From: Streptomyces sp. NBC_00461
Lineage (GTDB): Bacteria > Actinomycetota > Actinomycetes > Streptomycetales > Streptomycetaceae
Assembly (NCBI RefSeq): GCF_036013935.1
Contig: NZ_CP107902.1
Coordinates: forward strand, 5,489,001 to 5,553,000
Length of the DNA stretch: 64,000 nt
Direction of reading: 5' to 3'
The notes under the pieces were generated by a model. That model was not told where the DNA came from. It searched no databases and was given only the letters and a program-made list of their open reading frames with translations. This document shows positions 18,640 through 27,345 of the stretch, piece by piece. The position numbers and the translations under genes are program-made. How positions within the stretch are numbered: the stretch's first letter is position 1; each line of letters begins with the position of its first letter.

Positions 18640-21031
18640 GCAGTCGCACCGCCCCTGTCTTGTGCAGCGGATCGTTGCCGTTGCCGCACTTGGGGGACTG
18701 GATGCAGGACGGGCAGCCGGCCTCGCACTCGCAGGAGGCGATGGCCTGGCGGGTGGCGGTGAGCCAGGCGCGGGCGGTGTGGAAGGCGCGCTCGGCGAAT
18801 CCAGCGCCGCCCGGGTGGCCGTCGTAGACGAACACGGTCGGCAGGAGGGTGTCGGGGTGCAGCGGGACCGACACCCCGCCGATGTCCCAGCGGTCGCAGG
18901 TCGCGAAGAGGGGCAGCATGCCGATCGAGGCGTGCTCGGCGGCGTGCAGGGCACCGCCGAGGATCTCCGGGTTGACCCGGGCCTCATCCAGCTGGTCCTC
19001 GGTGACCGTCCACCACACCGCGCGGGTGCGCAGCGTACGAGGAGGGAGGTCGAGTTTTGTCTCGCCGAGAACTTCACCGGTGATGAGCCGACGACGCAGG
19101 AAGGAGACCACCTGGTTGGTGACGTCGACGGAGCCGTAGCACAGGCGGCCGTCGCCCCAGGGGATCTCGGTGTCGGTCTCCAGGACGGAGATGGACGTCG
19201 TGTCGCGGGCGACCGTCGAGTACGAGGGGTTCGCCTGCTCGACCAGGGCCACCGAGTCCTCCAGGTCCAGGGAGCGCACGACGTACGTACGGCCCTGGTG
19301 GAGGTGGACCGCGCCTTCGTGGACGGTCGTGTGCGCGGCGCCCGCGTCGACCGTGCCGAGCAGGCGACCCGTGCCGGACTCGACGATCTGCACCGGCCGG
19401 CCGCCCCCGCCGCGGATGTCGGTGAGGTCGGCGGCCCGCTCCCGGCGCGTCCAGTGCCAGGCCTTCGTCCGGCGGCGCAGCAGCTTCGCGGCCTCCAGCT
19501 GGGGGAGCAGCTCCTCGCAGGCAGGGCCGAACAGGTCCAGGTCTTCGTCCGTCAAGGGCAGTTCCGCGGCGGCCGCGCACAGGTGCGGGGCCAGGACGTA
19601 CGGGTTGTCGGGGTCGAGGACCGTGGACTCCACGGGCTGGTCGAACAGTGCCTCGGGGTGGTGGACCAGGAAGGTGTCCAGGGGGTCGTCACGGGCGACC
19701 AGGACGGCCAGCGCGCCCTGCCCGGAGCGTCCGGCGCGGCCTGCCTGCTGCCACAGGGACGCGCGTGTACCCGGATACCCGGCGATCACCACGGCGTCCA
19801 ACCCGGAGATGTCGATGCCGAGTTCGAGGGCGGTGGTCGCGGCGAGGCCGAGGAGTTCCCCGGAGTGCAGGGCCTGTTCGAGGGCGCGGCGTTCCTCGGG
19901 GAGGTAGCCGCCGCGGTAGGCGGCGACGCGCCGGGCGAGGGAGCGGTCGACCTCGGCGAGGCGTTCCTGGGCGATCACCGAGACCAGCTCGGCGCCACGC
20001 CGGGACCGTACGAAGGCGACCGACCGGACTCCCTGCACGGTGAGGTCGGTCAGCAGGTCGGCCGTCTCGGCGGTGGCGGTACGGCGGACGGGGGCGCCTT
20101 TTTCGCCCTGCAGTTCGGTGAGCGGGGGCTCCCAGAGGGCGAAGACCAGTTCACCGCGCGGGGAGGCGTCGTCGGCGACCTCGACCACCGGGAGGCCGGT
20201 GAGGCGACGGGCGGCGACCGAGGGCTCGGCGGCGGTGGCGGAGGCCAGCAGGAAGACCGGGGAGGCGCCGTAGCGCGCGCACAGGCGGCGCAGACGGCGC
20301 AGCACCTGGGCGACGTGGGAGCCGAAGACGCCGCGGTAGGTGTGGCACTCGTCGATGACGACGTACTTCAGCGACTTCAGGAAGGAGGACCAGCGGGAGT
20401 GGGACGGGAGTATGCCGCGGTGCAGCATGTCCGGGTTGGTCAGGACGTAGTTGGCGTACTGGCGGACCCACTCGCGCTCCTCGAACGGAGTGTCCCCGTC
20501 GTACACCGCAGGACGGACGGCATTTCCGAGAGATTGTGAAAGTTCCTTCACAGAACGGCACTGATCGGCCGCAAGAGCTTTCGTGGGCGCCAGGTAGAGA
20601 GCGGTGGCGCCGCGGCCGTTCGGTGCCTCGGAGCCGTCCAGGAGCTTCGAGAAGACCGGAACCAGGTAGGCCAGGGACTTGCCGGACGCCGTGCCCGTGG
20701 CGACGATCACCGATTCGCCGTCCAGGGCGTGCTCCGCGGCGCGCGCCTGGTGGGTCCAGGGATGCTCGATACCCGCGGCCTGCACCGCGGCGACGACCTC
20801 CGAGCGAATCCGGTCAGGCCACACGGCATGGCGACCCTCACGCGGGGGCAAGTGCTCCGTATGAGTGATGCGCGAAGCCCGGCTCGGCCCGGAGGCGAGC
20901 CGGCCCAGGATCGTGCCTGGTTCGGGCCGGGAAGCGGGGCCCGCCGGGGATCGATCGGTTCGGTGATTCTTGGCCATCGGCACCGAGTGTGTCACTGGCG
21001 TGACGGACAATGGGACCAAGGCGTCGTGCAC
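18542..21031 (-). CDS. DEAD/DEAH-box helicase with DUF1998 domain
   Basis: An up to 829-residue superfamily 2 helicase of the YprA/MrfA type. Motifs: ATGTASGKSLAYLVP (I), YLAPTKALAADQ (Ia), VVIDECHTYRG (II, DECH), LLASAT (III), LGLAATTALELGIDISGLDAV and QQAGRAGRSGQGA (V-VI). The carboxy part carries a Cys cluster (CECEAGCPSCIQSPKC), probably a metal site. Relatives in Bacillus act in mitomycin repair. The start is uncertain: ATG 21031 or ATG 20977 are both weakly supported. The 3' end overlaps the convergent tadF-like gene. It is divergent from bldG. Confidence 0.92.
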   Translation of the reverse strand: MHDALVPLSVTPVTHSVPMAKNHRTDRSPAGPASRPEPGTILGRLASGPSRASRITHTEHLPPREGRHAVWPDRIRSEVVAAVQAAGIEHPWTHQARAAEHALDGESVIVATGTASGKSLAYLVPVFSKLLDGSEAPNGRGATALYLAPTKALAADQCRSVKELSQSLGNAVRPAVYDGDTPFEEREWVRQYANYVLTNPDMLHRGILPSHSRWSSFLKSLKYVVIDECHTYRGVFGSHVAQVLRRLRRLCARYGASPVFLLASATAAEPSVAARRLTGLPVVEVADDASPRGELVFALWEPPLTELQGEKGAPVRRTATAETADLLTDLTVQGVRSVAFVRSRRGAELVSVIAQERLAEVDRSLARRVAAYRGGYLPEERRALEQALHSGELLGLAATTALELGIDISGLDAVVIAGYPGTRASLWQQAGRAGRSGQGALAVLVARDDPLDTFLVHHPEALFDQPVESTVLDPDNPYVLAPHLCAAAAELPLTDEDLDLFGPACEELLPQLEAAKLLRRRTKAWHWTRRERAADLTDIRGGGGRPVQIVESGTGRLLGTVDAGAAHTTVHEGAVHLHQGRTYVVRSLDLEDSVALVEQANPSYSTVARDTTSISVLETDTEIPWGDGRLCYGSVDVTNQVVSFLRRRLITGEVLGETKLDLPPRTLRTRAVWWTVTEDQLDEARVNPEILGGALHAAEHASIGMLPLFATCDRWDIGGVSVPLHPDTLLPTVFVYDGHPGGAGFAERAFHTARAWLTATRQAIASCECEAGCPSCIQSPKCGNGNDPLHKTGAVRLLTVLLRGAPEEKAGAEPVTEVPAPAPQVPPVP

Positions 21032-21138
21032 GCCTGCCGTAAGTGATTGAATGCCATCGCGGCTGGCGAACCGTTCCGGGGGCTCTGCCGAGGTGTCCCG
21101 AGGGACGACCGCTCGATTAGCAAGGTGCTGGAGGATCC

Positions 21139-21480
21139 GTGGACCTGTCCCTGTCGACCCGTACCGTCGGCGATCGTACGGTCGTCGAGGTCGGTGGAGA
21201 AATCGACGTATATACCGCGCCCAAGCTGCGCGAGCAGTTGGTCGAGCTGGTGAACGACGGGAGTTTCCACCTCGTCGTCGACATGGAGGGCGTGGACTTC
21301 CTCGACTCCACCGGGCTCGGCGTGCTGGTCGGCGGCCTGAAGCGGGTGCGTGCCCATGAGGGCTCGCTGCGCCTGGTCTGCAACCAGGAGCGCATTCTGA
21401 AGATCTTCCGTATCACCGGCCTCACCAAGGTGTTCCCGATCCACACCTCGGTCGAGGAAGCGGTGGCGGCCACCGACTGA
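21139..21480 (+). CDS. bldG: Anti-sigma factor antagonist BldG
   Basis: A 113-residue STAS-domain protein, highly characteristic of Streptomyces BldG, needed for aerial growth and antibiotic formation. The phosphorylation site lies in [13 protein letters not shown] with Ser57 at the expected position. When unphosphorylated it binds anti-sigma factors and frees their sigma factors. The start is GTG with GGAGG 7 bases upstream. It is followed after 120 bases by its anti-sigma partner gene, the conserved pair. It lies divergent from the helicase; the 107-bp spacer plus upstream sequence should hold its promoters. Confidence 0.96.
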
Positions 21481-21600
21481 TCAACGTCCCTGGGAGCGGG
21501 ACATGACCGCTCCCGGGACGGAAGAAGTTCCATGTGGGGGTCCGGGGCTTTCGGTGGCCCGGTCCCCCGGACAGCACGCCCGTAGTTCAGAGGGGGATGC

Positions 21601-22032
21601 ATGGCCACCGTTGAACTCCGCTTCAGCGCGCTGCCCGAGCACGTCAGGACCGCCCGGCTGGTGGCGGCAGCGGTGGCGCGCAGGGCCGGAGTGGACGAGG
21701 CCGTCCTCGACGAGGTGAGACTCGCCGTCGGCGAGGCCTGTACCCGTGCCGTCGGACTGCACCAGAGCGCCGGCATCACGGCGCCGGTGAAGGTGCAGTT
21801 GGTCGAGGAGGAGAAGCAGTTCTCCATCGAGGTCGGTGACGAGGCACCCCGTTCGGTTCCCGGAGACAGGGCGCCGGGCTCGGCGGGCGAGGACATCGAG
21901 ACCGAGGAGGACGAGATGGGCCTCGCGGTCATCAGTGGGCTTGTCGACGACGTCGAGGTCATCGCCGGAGAGCATGGCGGGCAGATCCGTATGACCTGGC
22001 CGACCACGCCACCCACCGCGGTCCTCACCTGA
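21601..22032 (+). CDS. Anti-sigma factor kinase-like protein, partner of BldG
   Basis: A 143-residue protein with a HATPase_c_2 (RsbW/SpoIIAB-like) fold. N-box-like residues are in LDEVRLAVGEACTRAV and a G-box-like end is in EEDEMGLAVISGLVDDVEV. This family binds sigma factors and phosphorylates STAS antagonists. In S. coelicolor the gene after bldG encodes such an anti-sigma factor. The ribosome site is AGAGGGGG. A strong terminator follows 22 bases downstream. Confidence 0.9.
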   Translation: MATVELRFSALPEHVRTARLVAAAVARRAGVDEAVLDEVRLAVGEACTRAVGLHQSAGITAPVKVQLVEEEKQFSIEVGDEAPRSVPGDRAPGSAGEDIETEEDEMGLAVISGLVDDVEVIAGEHGGQIRMTWPTTPPTAVLT

Positions 22033-22054
22033 CCGCACCCTCGTACGACATCCC

Positions 22055-22088
22055 GGGGCCCTGCTGAGCAGGGCCCCTTGGTGTTTTT
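22055..22088 (+). terminator. Rho-independent terminator of the bldG operon
   Basis: A perfect 10-bp stem GGGGCCCTGC-TGA-GCAGGGCCCC is followed by TTGGTGTTTTT. It is one of the clearest terminators in the window. Confidence 0.92.
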
Positions 22089-22107
22089 CCGGACGTTCCC
22101 GCGAATT

Positions 22108-22168
22108 CGTGAATGAATTCACGATCAATGCTTGATAATTTGATCAAGCATCAATGCAGCGTCAATGC
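22108..22168. promoter_or_regulatory. Palindrome cluster upstream of hppA
   Basis: In an AT-rich island 160-220 bases before hppA there are two perfect inverted repeats, CGTGAAT-GA-ATTCACG (22108-22123) and ATGCTTGAT-AATTTG-ATCAAGCAT (22128-22151). There are also three direct copies of TCAATGC (22125-22131, 22151-22157, 22162-22168). The layout suits binding of a dimeric regulator. A promoter-like TAGAAT stands at about 22282. Confidence 0.55.
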
Positions 22169-22329
22169 CTTTGAGGCGTTACCTCTTTCGGGTTCTGTGG
22201 CGTGACGTCGATCATTTGCTGAAGAGCATGTGAAGGCTAATTCCGTTTACCGTGCTCTGTTTTGATCAGGTGCGGGGTACCTAGAATCCGTCCACATCTT
22301 GAGCTCAGCCCAAGCGTCAAGGAGGACGA

Positions 22330-24735
22330 ATGGCGGGGCTTTCTACCCCTCATCAGTTGGATCACCCCACAACCCTCGCAGCGGCAGTACTCACGGACGA
22401 CAACCGGATCATCGTGATGGTCATCGGGGTCGTCGCACTGGCCGCGCTCGTGGTCGCAGGCATCCTGGTGCGCCAGGTGCTCGCGGCGGGCGAGGGCACC
22501 GACAGCATGAAGGAGATCGCGGCAGCGGTCCAGGAAGGTGCGAACGCCTATCTGGCCCGGCAGCTGCGCACGCTCGGCGTGTTCGCAGTGGTCGTGTTCT
22601 TCCTGCTCATGCTGCTGCCCGCGGACGACTGGAATCAGCGCGCCGGACGATCGATCTTCTTTTTGATCGGTGCGGCGTTCTCGGCGGCCACCGGCTATAT
22701 CGGCATGTGGCTCGCCGTGCGCAGTAATGTCCGTGTCGCCGCGGCGGCCCGGGAAGCGACTCCCTCGGAGGGTGAGCCTGAAAAGGATCTCACCACCGTT
22801 TCGCACAAAGCCATGAAGATCGCTTTCCGCACGGGCGGCGTCGTCGGCATGTTCACGGTGGGGCTCGGTCTGCTGGGCGCCTCCTGTGTGGTGCTGGTGT
22901 ACGCGGCCGACGCACCGAAAGTGCTCGAAGGCTTCGGCCTCGGGGCCGCCCTGATCGCGATGTTCATGCGTGTCGGCGGTGGAATCTTCACCAAGGCCGC
23001 CGACGTCGGCGCCGACCTGGTCGGCAAGGTCGAGCAGGGCATTCCGGAGGACGACCCGCGCAATGCCGCGACCATCGCCGACAACGTGGGCGACAACGTC
23101 GGCGACTGCGCGGGCATGGCGGCCGACCTCTTCGAGTCGTACGCCGTGACCCTGGTCGCCGCGCTGATCCTCGGCAAGGTGGCCTTCGGCGACGCCGGAC
23201 TCGCCTTCCCGCTGCTCGTGCCCGCGATCGGCGTACTCACCGCGATGGTCGGCATCTTCGCGGTCGCTCCGCGCCGGTCCGACCGCAGTGGCATGTCCGC
23301 GATCAACCGTGGCTTCTTCATCTCCGCGGCGATCTCGCTCGTGCTGGTCGCGGCGGCCGTCTTCATCTATCTGCCCGCGAAGTACTCGGACCTCGACGGC
23401 GTCACCGATGCCGCCATCAAGGCCAAGGACGGCGACCCGCGGATTCTCGCGGTCGTCGCGGTGGCGATCGGCATCCTGCTGGCCGCCGTCATCCAGCAGC
23501 TGACCGGCTACTTCACCGAGACCAACCGCCGTCCCGTCATGGACATCGGCAAGAGCTCGCTGACCGGCCCGGCCACCGTCGTCCTCGCCGGTATCTCGGT
23601 CGGTCTGGAGTCCGCGGTCTACACCGCGCTGCTGATCGGTCTCGGTGTCTACGGGGCGTTCCTGCTCGGTGGCACGTCGATCATGCTCGCGCTGTTCGCG
23701 GTCGCGCTGGCCGGCACCGGCCTGCTCACCACGGTCGGCGTGATCGTCGCGATGGACACCTTCGGTCCGGTCTCCGACAACGCGCAGGGCATCGCCGAGA
23801 TGTCCGGCGACGTCACGGGCGCGGGCGCCCAGGTGCTCACCAACCTGGACGCCGTCGGCAACACCACCAAGGCGATCACGAAGGGGATCGCCATCGCCAC
23901 CGCCGTCCTTGCGGCGTCGGCGCTGTTCGGGTCGTACCGCGACGCGATCACCACCGGCGCGCACGACGTGGGCGAGAAGCTGTCCGGAGCAGGCGCGCCG
24001 TTGAACCTGATGATGGACATCTCGCAGCCCAACAACCTCGTCGGCCTCATCGCGGGCGCGGCGGTCGTCTTCCTCTTCTCGGGGCTGGCGATCAACGCGG
24101 TGTCGCGGTCGGCGGGTGCCGTGGTCTACGAGGTGCGGCGGCAGTTCCGCGAGCACCCCGGGATCATGAACTACACCGAGAAACCCGAGTACGGGCGCGT
24201 CGTCGACATCTGTACCAAGGACGCGCTGCGGGAGCTCACGACGCCAGGTCTGCTGGCGGTCATGGCGCCCATCGCCATCGGGTTCACGCTCGGTGTCGGC
24301 GCGCTCGGCGCGTTCCTGGCCGGCGCGATCGGCACGGGCACGCTGATGGCGGTGTTCCTCGCCAACTCCGGTGGTGCCTGGGACAACGCCAAGAAGCTGG
24401 TCGAGGACGGTCACCACGGAGGCAAGGGCAGTGAGGCCCACGCCGCCACGGTGATCGGCGACACGGTCGGTGATCCCTTCAAGGACACCGCCGGTCCCGC
24501 GATCAACCCGTTGCTGAAGGTGATGAACCTGGTGTCGCTGCTGATCGCGCCCGCGATCATCAAGTTCAGTTACGGCGACGACAAGAGCCTCGGGGTGCGG
24601 ATCACGATCGCGGTCCTCTCCCTGCTCGTCATCGCCGCGGCGGTCTACGTCTCCAAGCGGCGAGGGATCGCCGTGGGCGACGATGGGAACGCCGATCGGG
24701 TGGCCAAGTCGGCGGATCCCGCGGTGGTTTCGTAG
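22330..24735 (+). CDS. hppA: Membrane-bound H+-translocating pyrophosphatase, K+-independent type
   Basis: An 801-residue polytopic membrane protein coupling PPi hydrolysis to proton export. Family signatures are complete: DVGADLVGKVE, DNVGDNVGDCAGMAADLFES, GTSIMLALFAVA and GDTVGDPFKDTAGPAINPLLKV. The position that separates subclasses is Lys514 in GNTTKAITKG. Lys there marks the potassium-independent proton pumps, Ala the potassium-dependent ones. The ribosome site AAGGAGGA is 6 bases before the ATG. It is preceded by a palindrome-rich control region and the bldG operon terminator, so it is transcribed on its own. Confidence 0.96.
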   Translation: MAGLSTPHQLDHPTTLAAAVLTDDNRIIVMVIGVVALAALVVAGILVRQVLAAGEGTDSMKEIAAAVQEGANAYLARQLRTLGVFAVVVFFLLMLLPADDWNQRAGRSIFFLIGAAFSAATGYIGMWLAVRSNVRVAAAAREATPSEGEPEKDLTTVSHKAMKIAFRTGGVVGMFTVGLGLLGASCVVLVYAADAPKVLEGFGLGAALIAMFMRVGGGIFTKAADVGADLVGKVEQGIPEDDPRNAATIADNVGDNVGDCAGMAADLFESYAVTLVAALILGKVAFGDAGLAFPLLVPAIGVLTAMVGIFAVAPRRSDRSGMSAINRGFFISAAISLVLVAAAVFIYLPAKYSDLDGVTDAAIKAKDGDPRILAVVAVAIGILLAAVIQQLTGYFTETNRRPVMDIGKSSLTGPATVVLAGISVGLESAVYTALLIGLGVYGAFLLGGTSIMLALFAVALAGTGLLTTVGVIVAMDTFGPVSDNAQGIAEMSGDVTGAGAQVLTNLDAVGNTTKAITKGIAIATAVLAASALFGSYRDAITTGAHDVGEKLSGAGAPLNLMMDISQPNNLVGLIAGAAVVFLFSGLAINAVSRSAGAVVYEVRRQFREHPGIMNYTEKPEYGRVVDICTKDALRELTTPGLLAVMAPIAIGFTLGVGALGAFLAGAIGTGTLMAVFLANSGGAWDNAKKLVEDGHHGGKGSEAHAATVIGDTVGDPFKDTAGPAINPLLKVMNLVSLLIAPAIIKFSYGDDKSLGVRITIAVLSLLVIAAAVYVSKRRGIAVGDDGNADRVAKSADPAVVS

Positions 24736-24908
24736 GCGGTCTTACGAGGCTCGGCTCAAGAGGCGGGCGGTCCGACATCCTCATCGTGAGGCTTCTCTCG
24801 CCTGGTGCAAATGGTTCTAAAAGGCCTCTTAGTGGACCTTCCGAATGCGGTTGTCGCCCGGTTGGCGTGTATGTTCCGGGGCCGAGAGCCATGGAAGGGG
24901 CCAAACCG

Positions 24909-25487
24909 GTGAACAAGAAGCTCGCGGCCGTACTGTCCGGCGGTGCGGTACTGGTACTGGCGCTGTCGGGATGCAGCAGCGACAACGGCAACGACAAGCT
25001 GGACGCCTGGGCCAAGCAGGTCTGCGACGCGGTGCAGCCGCAGGCCAAGAAGATCGAGGCCGCCAACGCAGCGATCCAGAAGGAGACCTCGGACAACAGC
25101 ACGCCGGAAGAGGTCCGGAAGACCGATGCGCAGGCCTTCCAGGACATGTCCGACGCCTACAAGGCGATCGGTGCCGCGGTGCAGAGGGCCGGGGCGCCCA
25201 ATGTCGACAACGGCGAGAAGAAGAAGACGGACGCGGTCAAGGAGCTCAACGACATCGCCGCCTCGTACGCCTCGCTGAAGACGCAGGTCGACAAGCTCGA
25301 CACCAAGGACCAGGCGAAGTTCGCCGACGGTCTCAAGGACATCGCGACCTCGCTGGACAAGCTGAGCACGAGCGGCAACGACGCCCTGAAGAACCTCGAG
25401 GAGGGCGACGTCGGCAAGGCGATGGCCAAGCAGGACAGCTGCAAGACGGCGTCCGCCCCCGCCTCGTCCGGCGCGACGGCGAGCTGA
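24909..25487 (+). CDS. Small secreted lipoprotein, helical
   Basis: A 192-residue lipoprotein. The signal peptide ends in a clear lipobox, LALSGC. The mature part is charged and strongly helical (repeated Lys/Asp/Ala heptad-like stretches, KTDAVKELNDIAASYASLK), ending in a Ser/Ala tail. GTG 24909 has GAAGGGG upstream; an upstream in-frame ATG would spoil the signal peptide. No enzymatic motif is visible. It stands between hppA and the methyltransferase gene in the order usual for Streptomyces. Function unknown. Confidence 0.82.
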   Translation: MNKKLAAVLSGGAVLVLALSGCSSDNGNDKLDAWAKQVCDAVQPQAKKIEAANAAIQKETSDNSTPEEVRKTDAQAFQDMSDAYKAIGAAVQRAGAPNVDNGEKKKTDAVKELNDIAASYASLKTQVDKLDTKDQAKFADGLKDIATSLDKLSTSGNDALKNLEEGDVGKAMAKQDSCKTASAPASSGATAS

Positions 25488-25530
25488 GCCGGAGCTGCAG
25501 CGGACCCCTCGTCCCCGCCACAATGGGGGT

Positions 25531-27066
25531 GTGAGTACCTCCAGCCTGCCTGCCCTGCCCGCCACTCCCGCTTCCGGCCGTACCGGCGTGACCGCCCGGC
25601 TGCGGGACGCCCTGCTCGGGGCGTCCTTCACCGCCGACGGGCTGCTCGAACTGCTCGGCGCCCCCGCGTACGCGGCACTGGCCCGCAGCGAGACCGTGCC
25701 CGCGCTCAGGGCGACCCGCGGGGACACGCCCCTGGAGGTGCTCGTACGGCTGTTCCTGTTGCAGCAGCCGGTGCCGTACGCGCGCGTGGTGGGCGTTCTG
25801 CCGGTCGACGCGTGTCTGGAGAGCGGCTGGCTGGTGCGGGCCGGCGGAGCACTTGAGGGCAACGTCGCCGCGACCGTGGATGTACGGCCGTACGGCGGGC
25901 CCGACGGCGAGGACTGGTTCATCGTGTCCGACCTGGGGTGCGCGGTCGGCGGGGCCGGCGGGATCGGCAGCCGTGAGGAGGGCGTCGTCCTCGGCGTCGG
26001 TGGCGCCTCCACCACTCTCGCGGGCATCACCGTCCGCGGGCCCGTCTCCGCCGCCCTCGACCTCGGCACCGGCTCCGGCATCCAGGCACTGCACGCCGCG
26101 CAGCACGCCACGCGCGTGACGGCGACGGATCTCAACCCGCGCGCGTTGCACATCACCGGGCTCACGCTGGCCCTGTCCGGCGCCCCTGCGGCCGACCTGC
26201 GCGAGGGCTCCCTCTTCGAGCCGGTGCGCGAGGACGAGAAGTACGACCTGATCGTGTCGAACCCGCCCTTCGTGATCTCGCCGGGCGCGCGACTGACGTA
26301 TCGCGACGGTGGGATGGGCGGGGACGATCTGTGCCGCTCGATCGTTCAAGGGGCGGGAGAGCTGCTGAACGAGGGCGGGTTCGCGCAGTTCCTCGCCAAC
26401 TGGCAGCACGTGGAGGGGGAGGACTGGCAGGACAGGCTCCGGTCGTGGGTGCCGCGCGGGTGCGACGCCTGGATCGTGCAGCGCGAGGTGCAGGACGTCA
26501 CGCAGTACGCCGAGCTGTGGCTCAGGGACGCCGGCGACCACCGCGGGGACCCGGCCGAGTACCAGGCGCGGTACGACGCGTGGCTGGACGAGTTCGAGGC
26601 ACGCAAGGTGAGGGCCGTCGGGTTCGGCTGGATCACCCTGCGCAGGACGGGTGCCGCGGTGCCCTCGATCACCGTGGAGGAGTGGCCGCACCCGGTCGAG
26701 CAGCCGCTGGGCGACACGGTACGGGCGCACTTCGGCCGTCTCGACTACCTGCGGGCGCACGACGACGCGGCGCTGCTGGCGGCGCACTTCAGGCTCGCCG
26801 ACGAGGTCGTCCAGGAGCAGGTCGGGCTGCCCGGCGCCGAGGACCCGGAGCACGTCGTGCTGCGCCAGCACCGTGGCATGCGGCGGGCCACCAAGGTGGA
26901 CACGGTCGGCGCGGGTTTCGCGGGCGTCTGCGACGGTTCGCTGAGCGCGGGCCGCATCCTGGACGCGATCGCCCAACTGGTGGGCGAAGACCCGGTGTTG
27001 CTGCGCGACCGCACACCGGCACAGATCAGGCTGCTGGTGGAGCAGGGGTTCATCGAGCCGGCCTGA
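25531..27066 (+). CDS. Class I SAM-dependent methyltransferase (HemK/PrmC-like)
   Basis: A 511-residue protein. About 110 residues of a helical amino-terminal domain precede a linker and the methyltransferase core: LDLGTGSGIQALHAAQ (motif I), VTATDLNPRAL (motif II) and LIVSNPPFVISP (motif IV). NPPF is the signature of N-methyltransferases acting on planar amide/amine groups. A carboxy-terminal winged-helix-like part follows. The target is unknown; protein glutamine or rRNA base are the family options. The GTG start follows GGGGGT, 43 bases after the lipoprotein stop. Confidence 0.87.
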   Translation: MSTSSLPALPATPASGRTGVTARLRDALLGASFTADGLLELLGAPAYAALARSETVPALRATRGDTPLEVLVRLFLLQQPVPYARVVGVLPVDACLESGWLVRAGGALEGNVAATVDVRPYGGPDGEDWFIVSDLGCAVGGAGGIGSREEGVVLGVGGASTTLAGITVRGPVSAALDLGTGSGIQALHAAQHATRVTATDLNPRALHITGLTLALSGAPAADLREGSLFEPVREDEKYDLIVSNPPFVISPGARLTYRDGGMGGDDLCRSIVQGAGELLNEGGFAQFLANWQHVEGEDWQDRLRSWVPRGCDAWIVQREVQDVTQYAELWLRDAGDHRGDPAEYQARYDAWLDEFEARKVRAVGFGWITLRRTGAAVPSITVEEWPHPVEQPLGDTVRAHFGRLDYLRAHDDAALLAAHFRLADEVVQEQVGLPGAEDPEHVVLRQHRGMRRATKVDTVGAGFAGVCDGSLSAGRILDAIAQLVGEDPVLLRDRTPAQIRLLVEQGFIEPA

Positions 27067-27345
27067 GAGCTGCGACTCGGGGCGGCACGAGAGTGCCGTC
27101 CTCGCGTCCGTCTCCGGTAGGCGCCTGTCTGCTTCCGGCGGGCGCCCGTCCACCTCCGATGAGGCCCGTCCGCTCCCGGCGGCGCGCGTCACGGCTGGGG
27201 CGGGCCCGCGCCCCTGATGCCCCTGTGCCCGATCTGGCGGGATTGCTCCCGAAAAGGGCTCCTGTCAGTGGCAGGTGCGAAGCTACCTTCGAGAGACAGG
27301 TTCCACGCGTCCTCGGGGGAGGCGCGCTGTCTCGGGGGAGGCACG

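Noticed and set aside
22237..24441. 734-codon open frame antisense to hppA
   Set aside because: Shadow of a fully recognisable pyrophosphatase gene; His/Asp/Arg-rich low-complexity translation.
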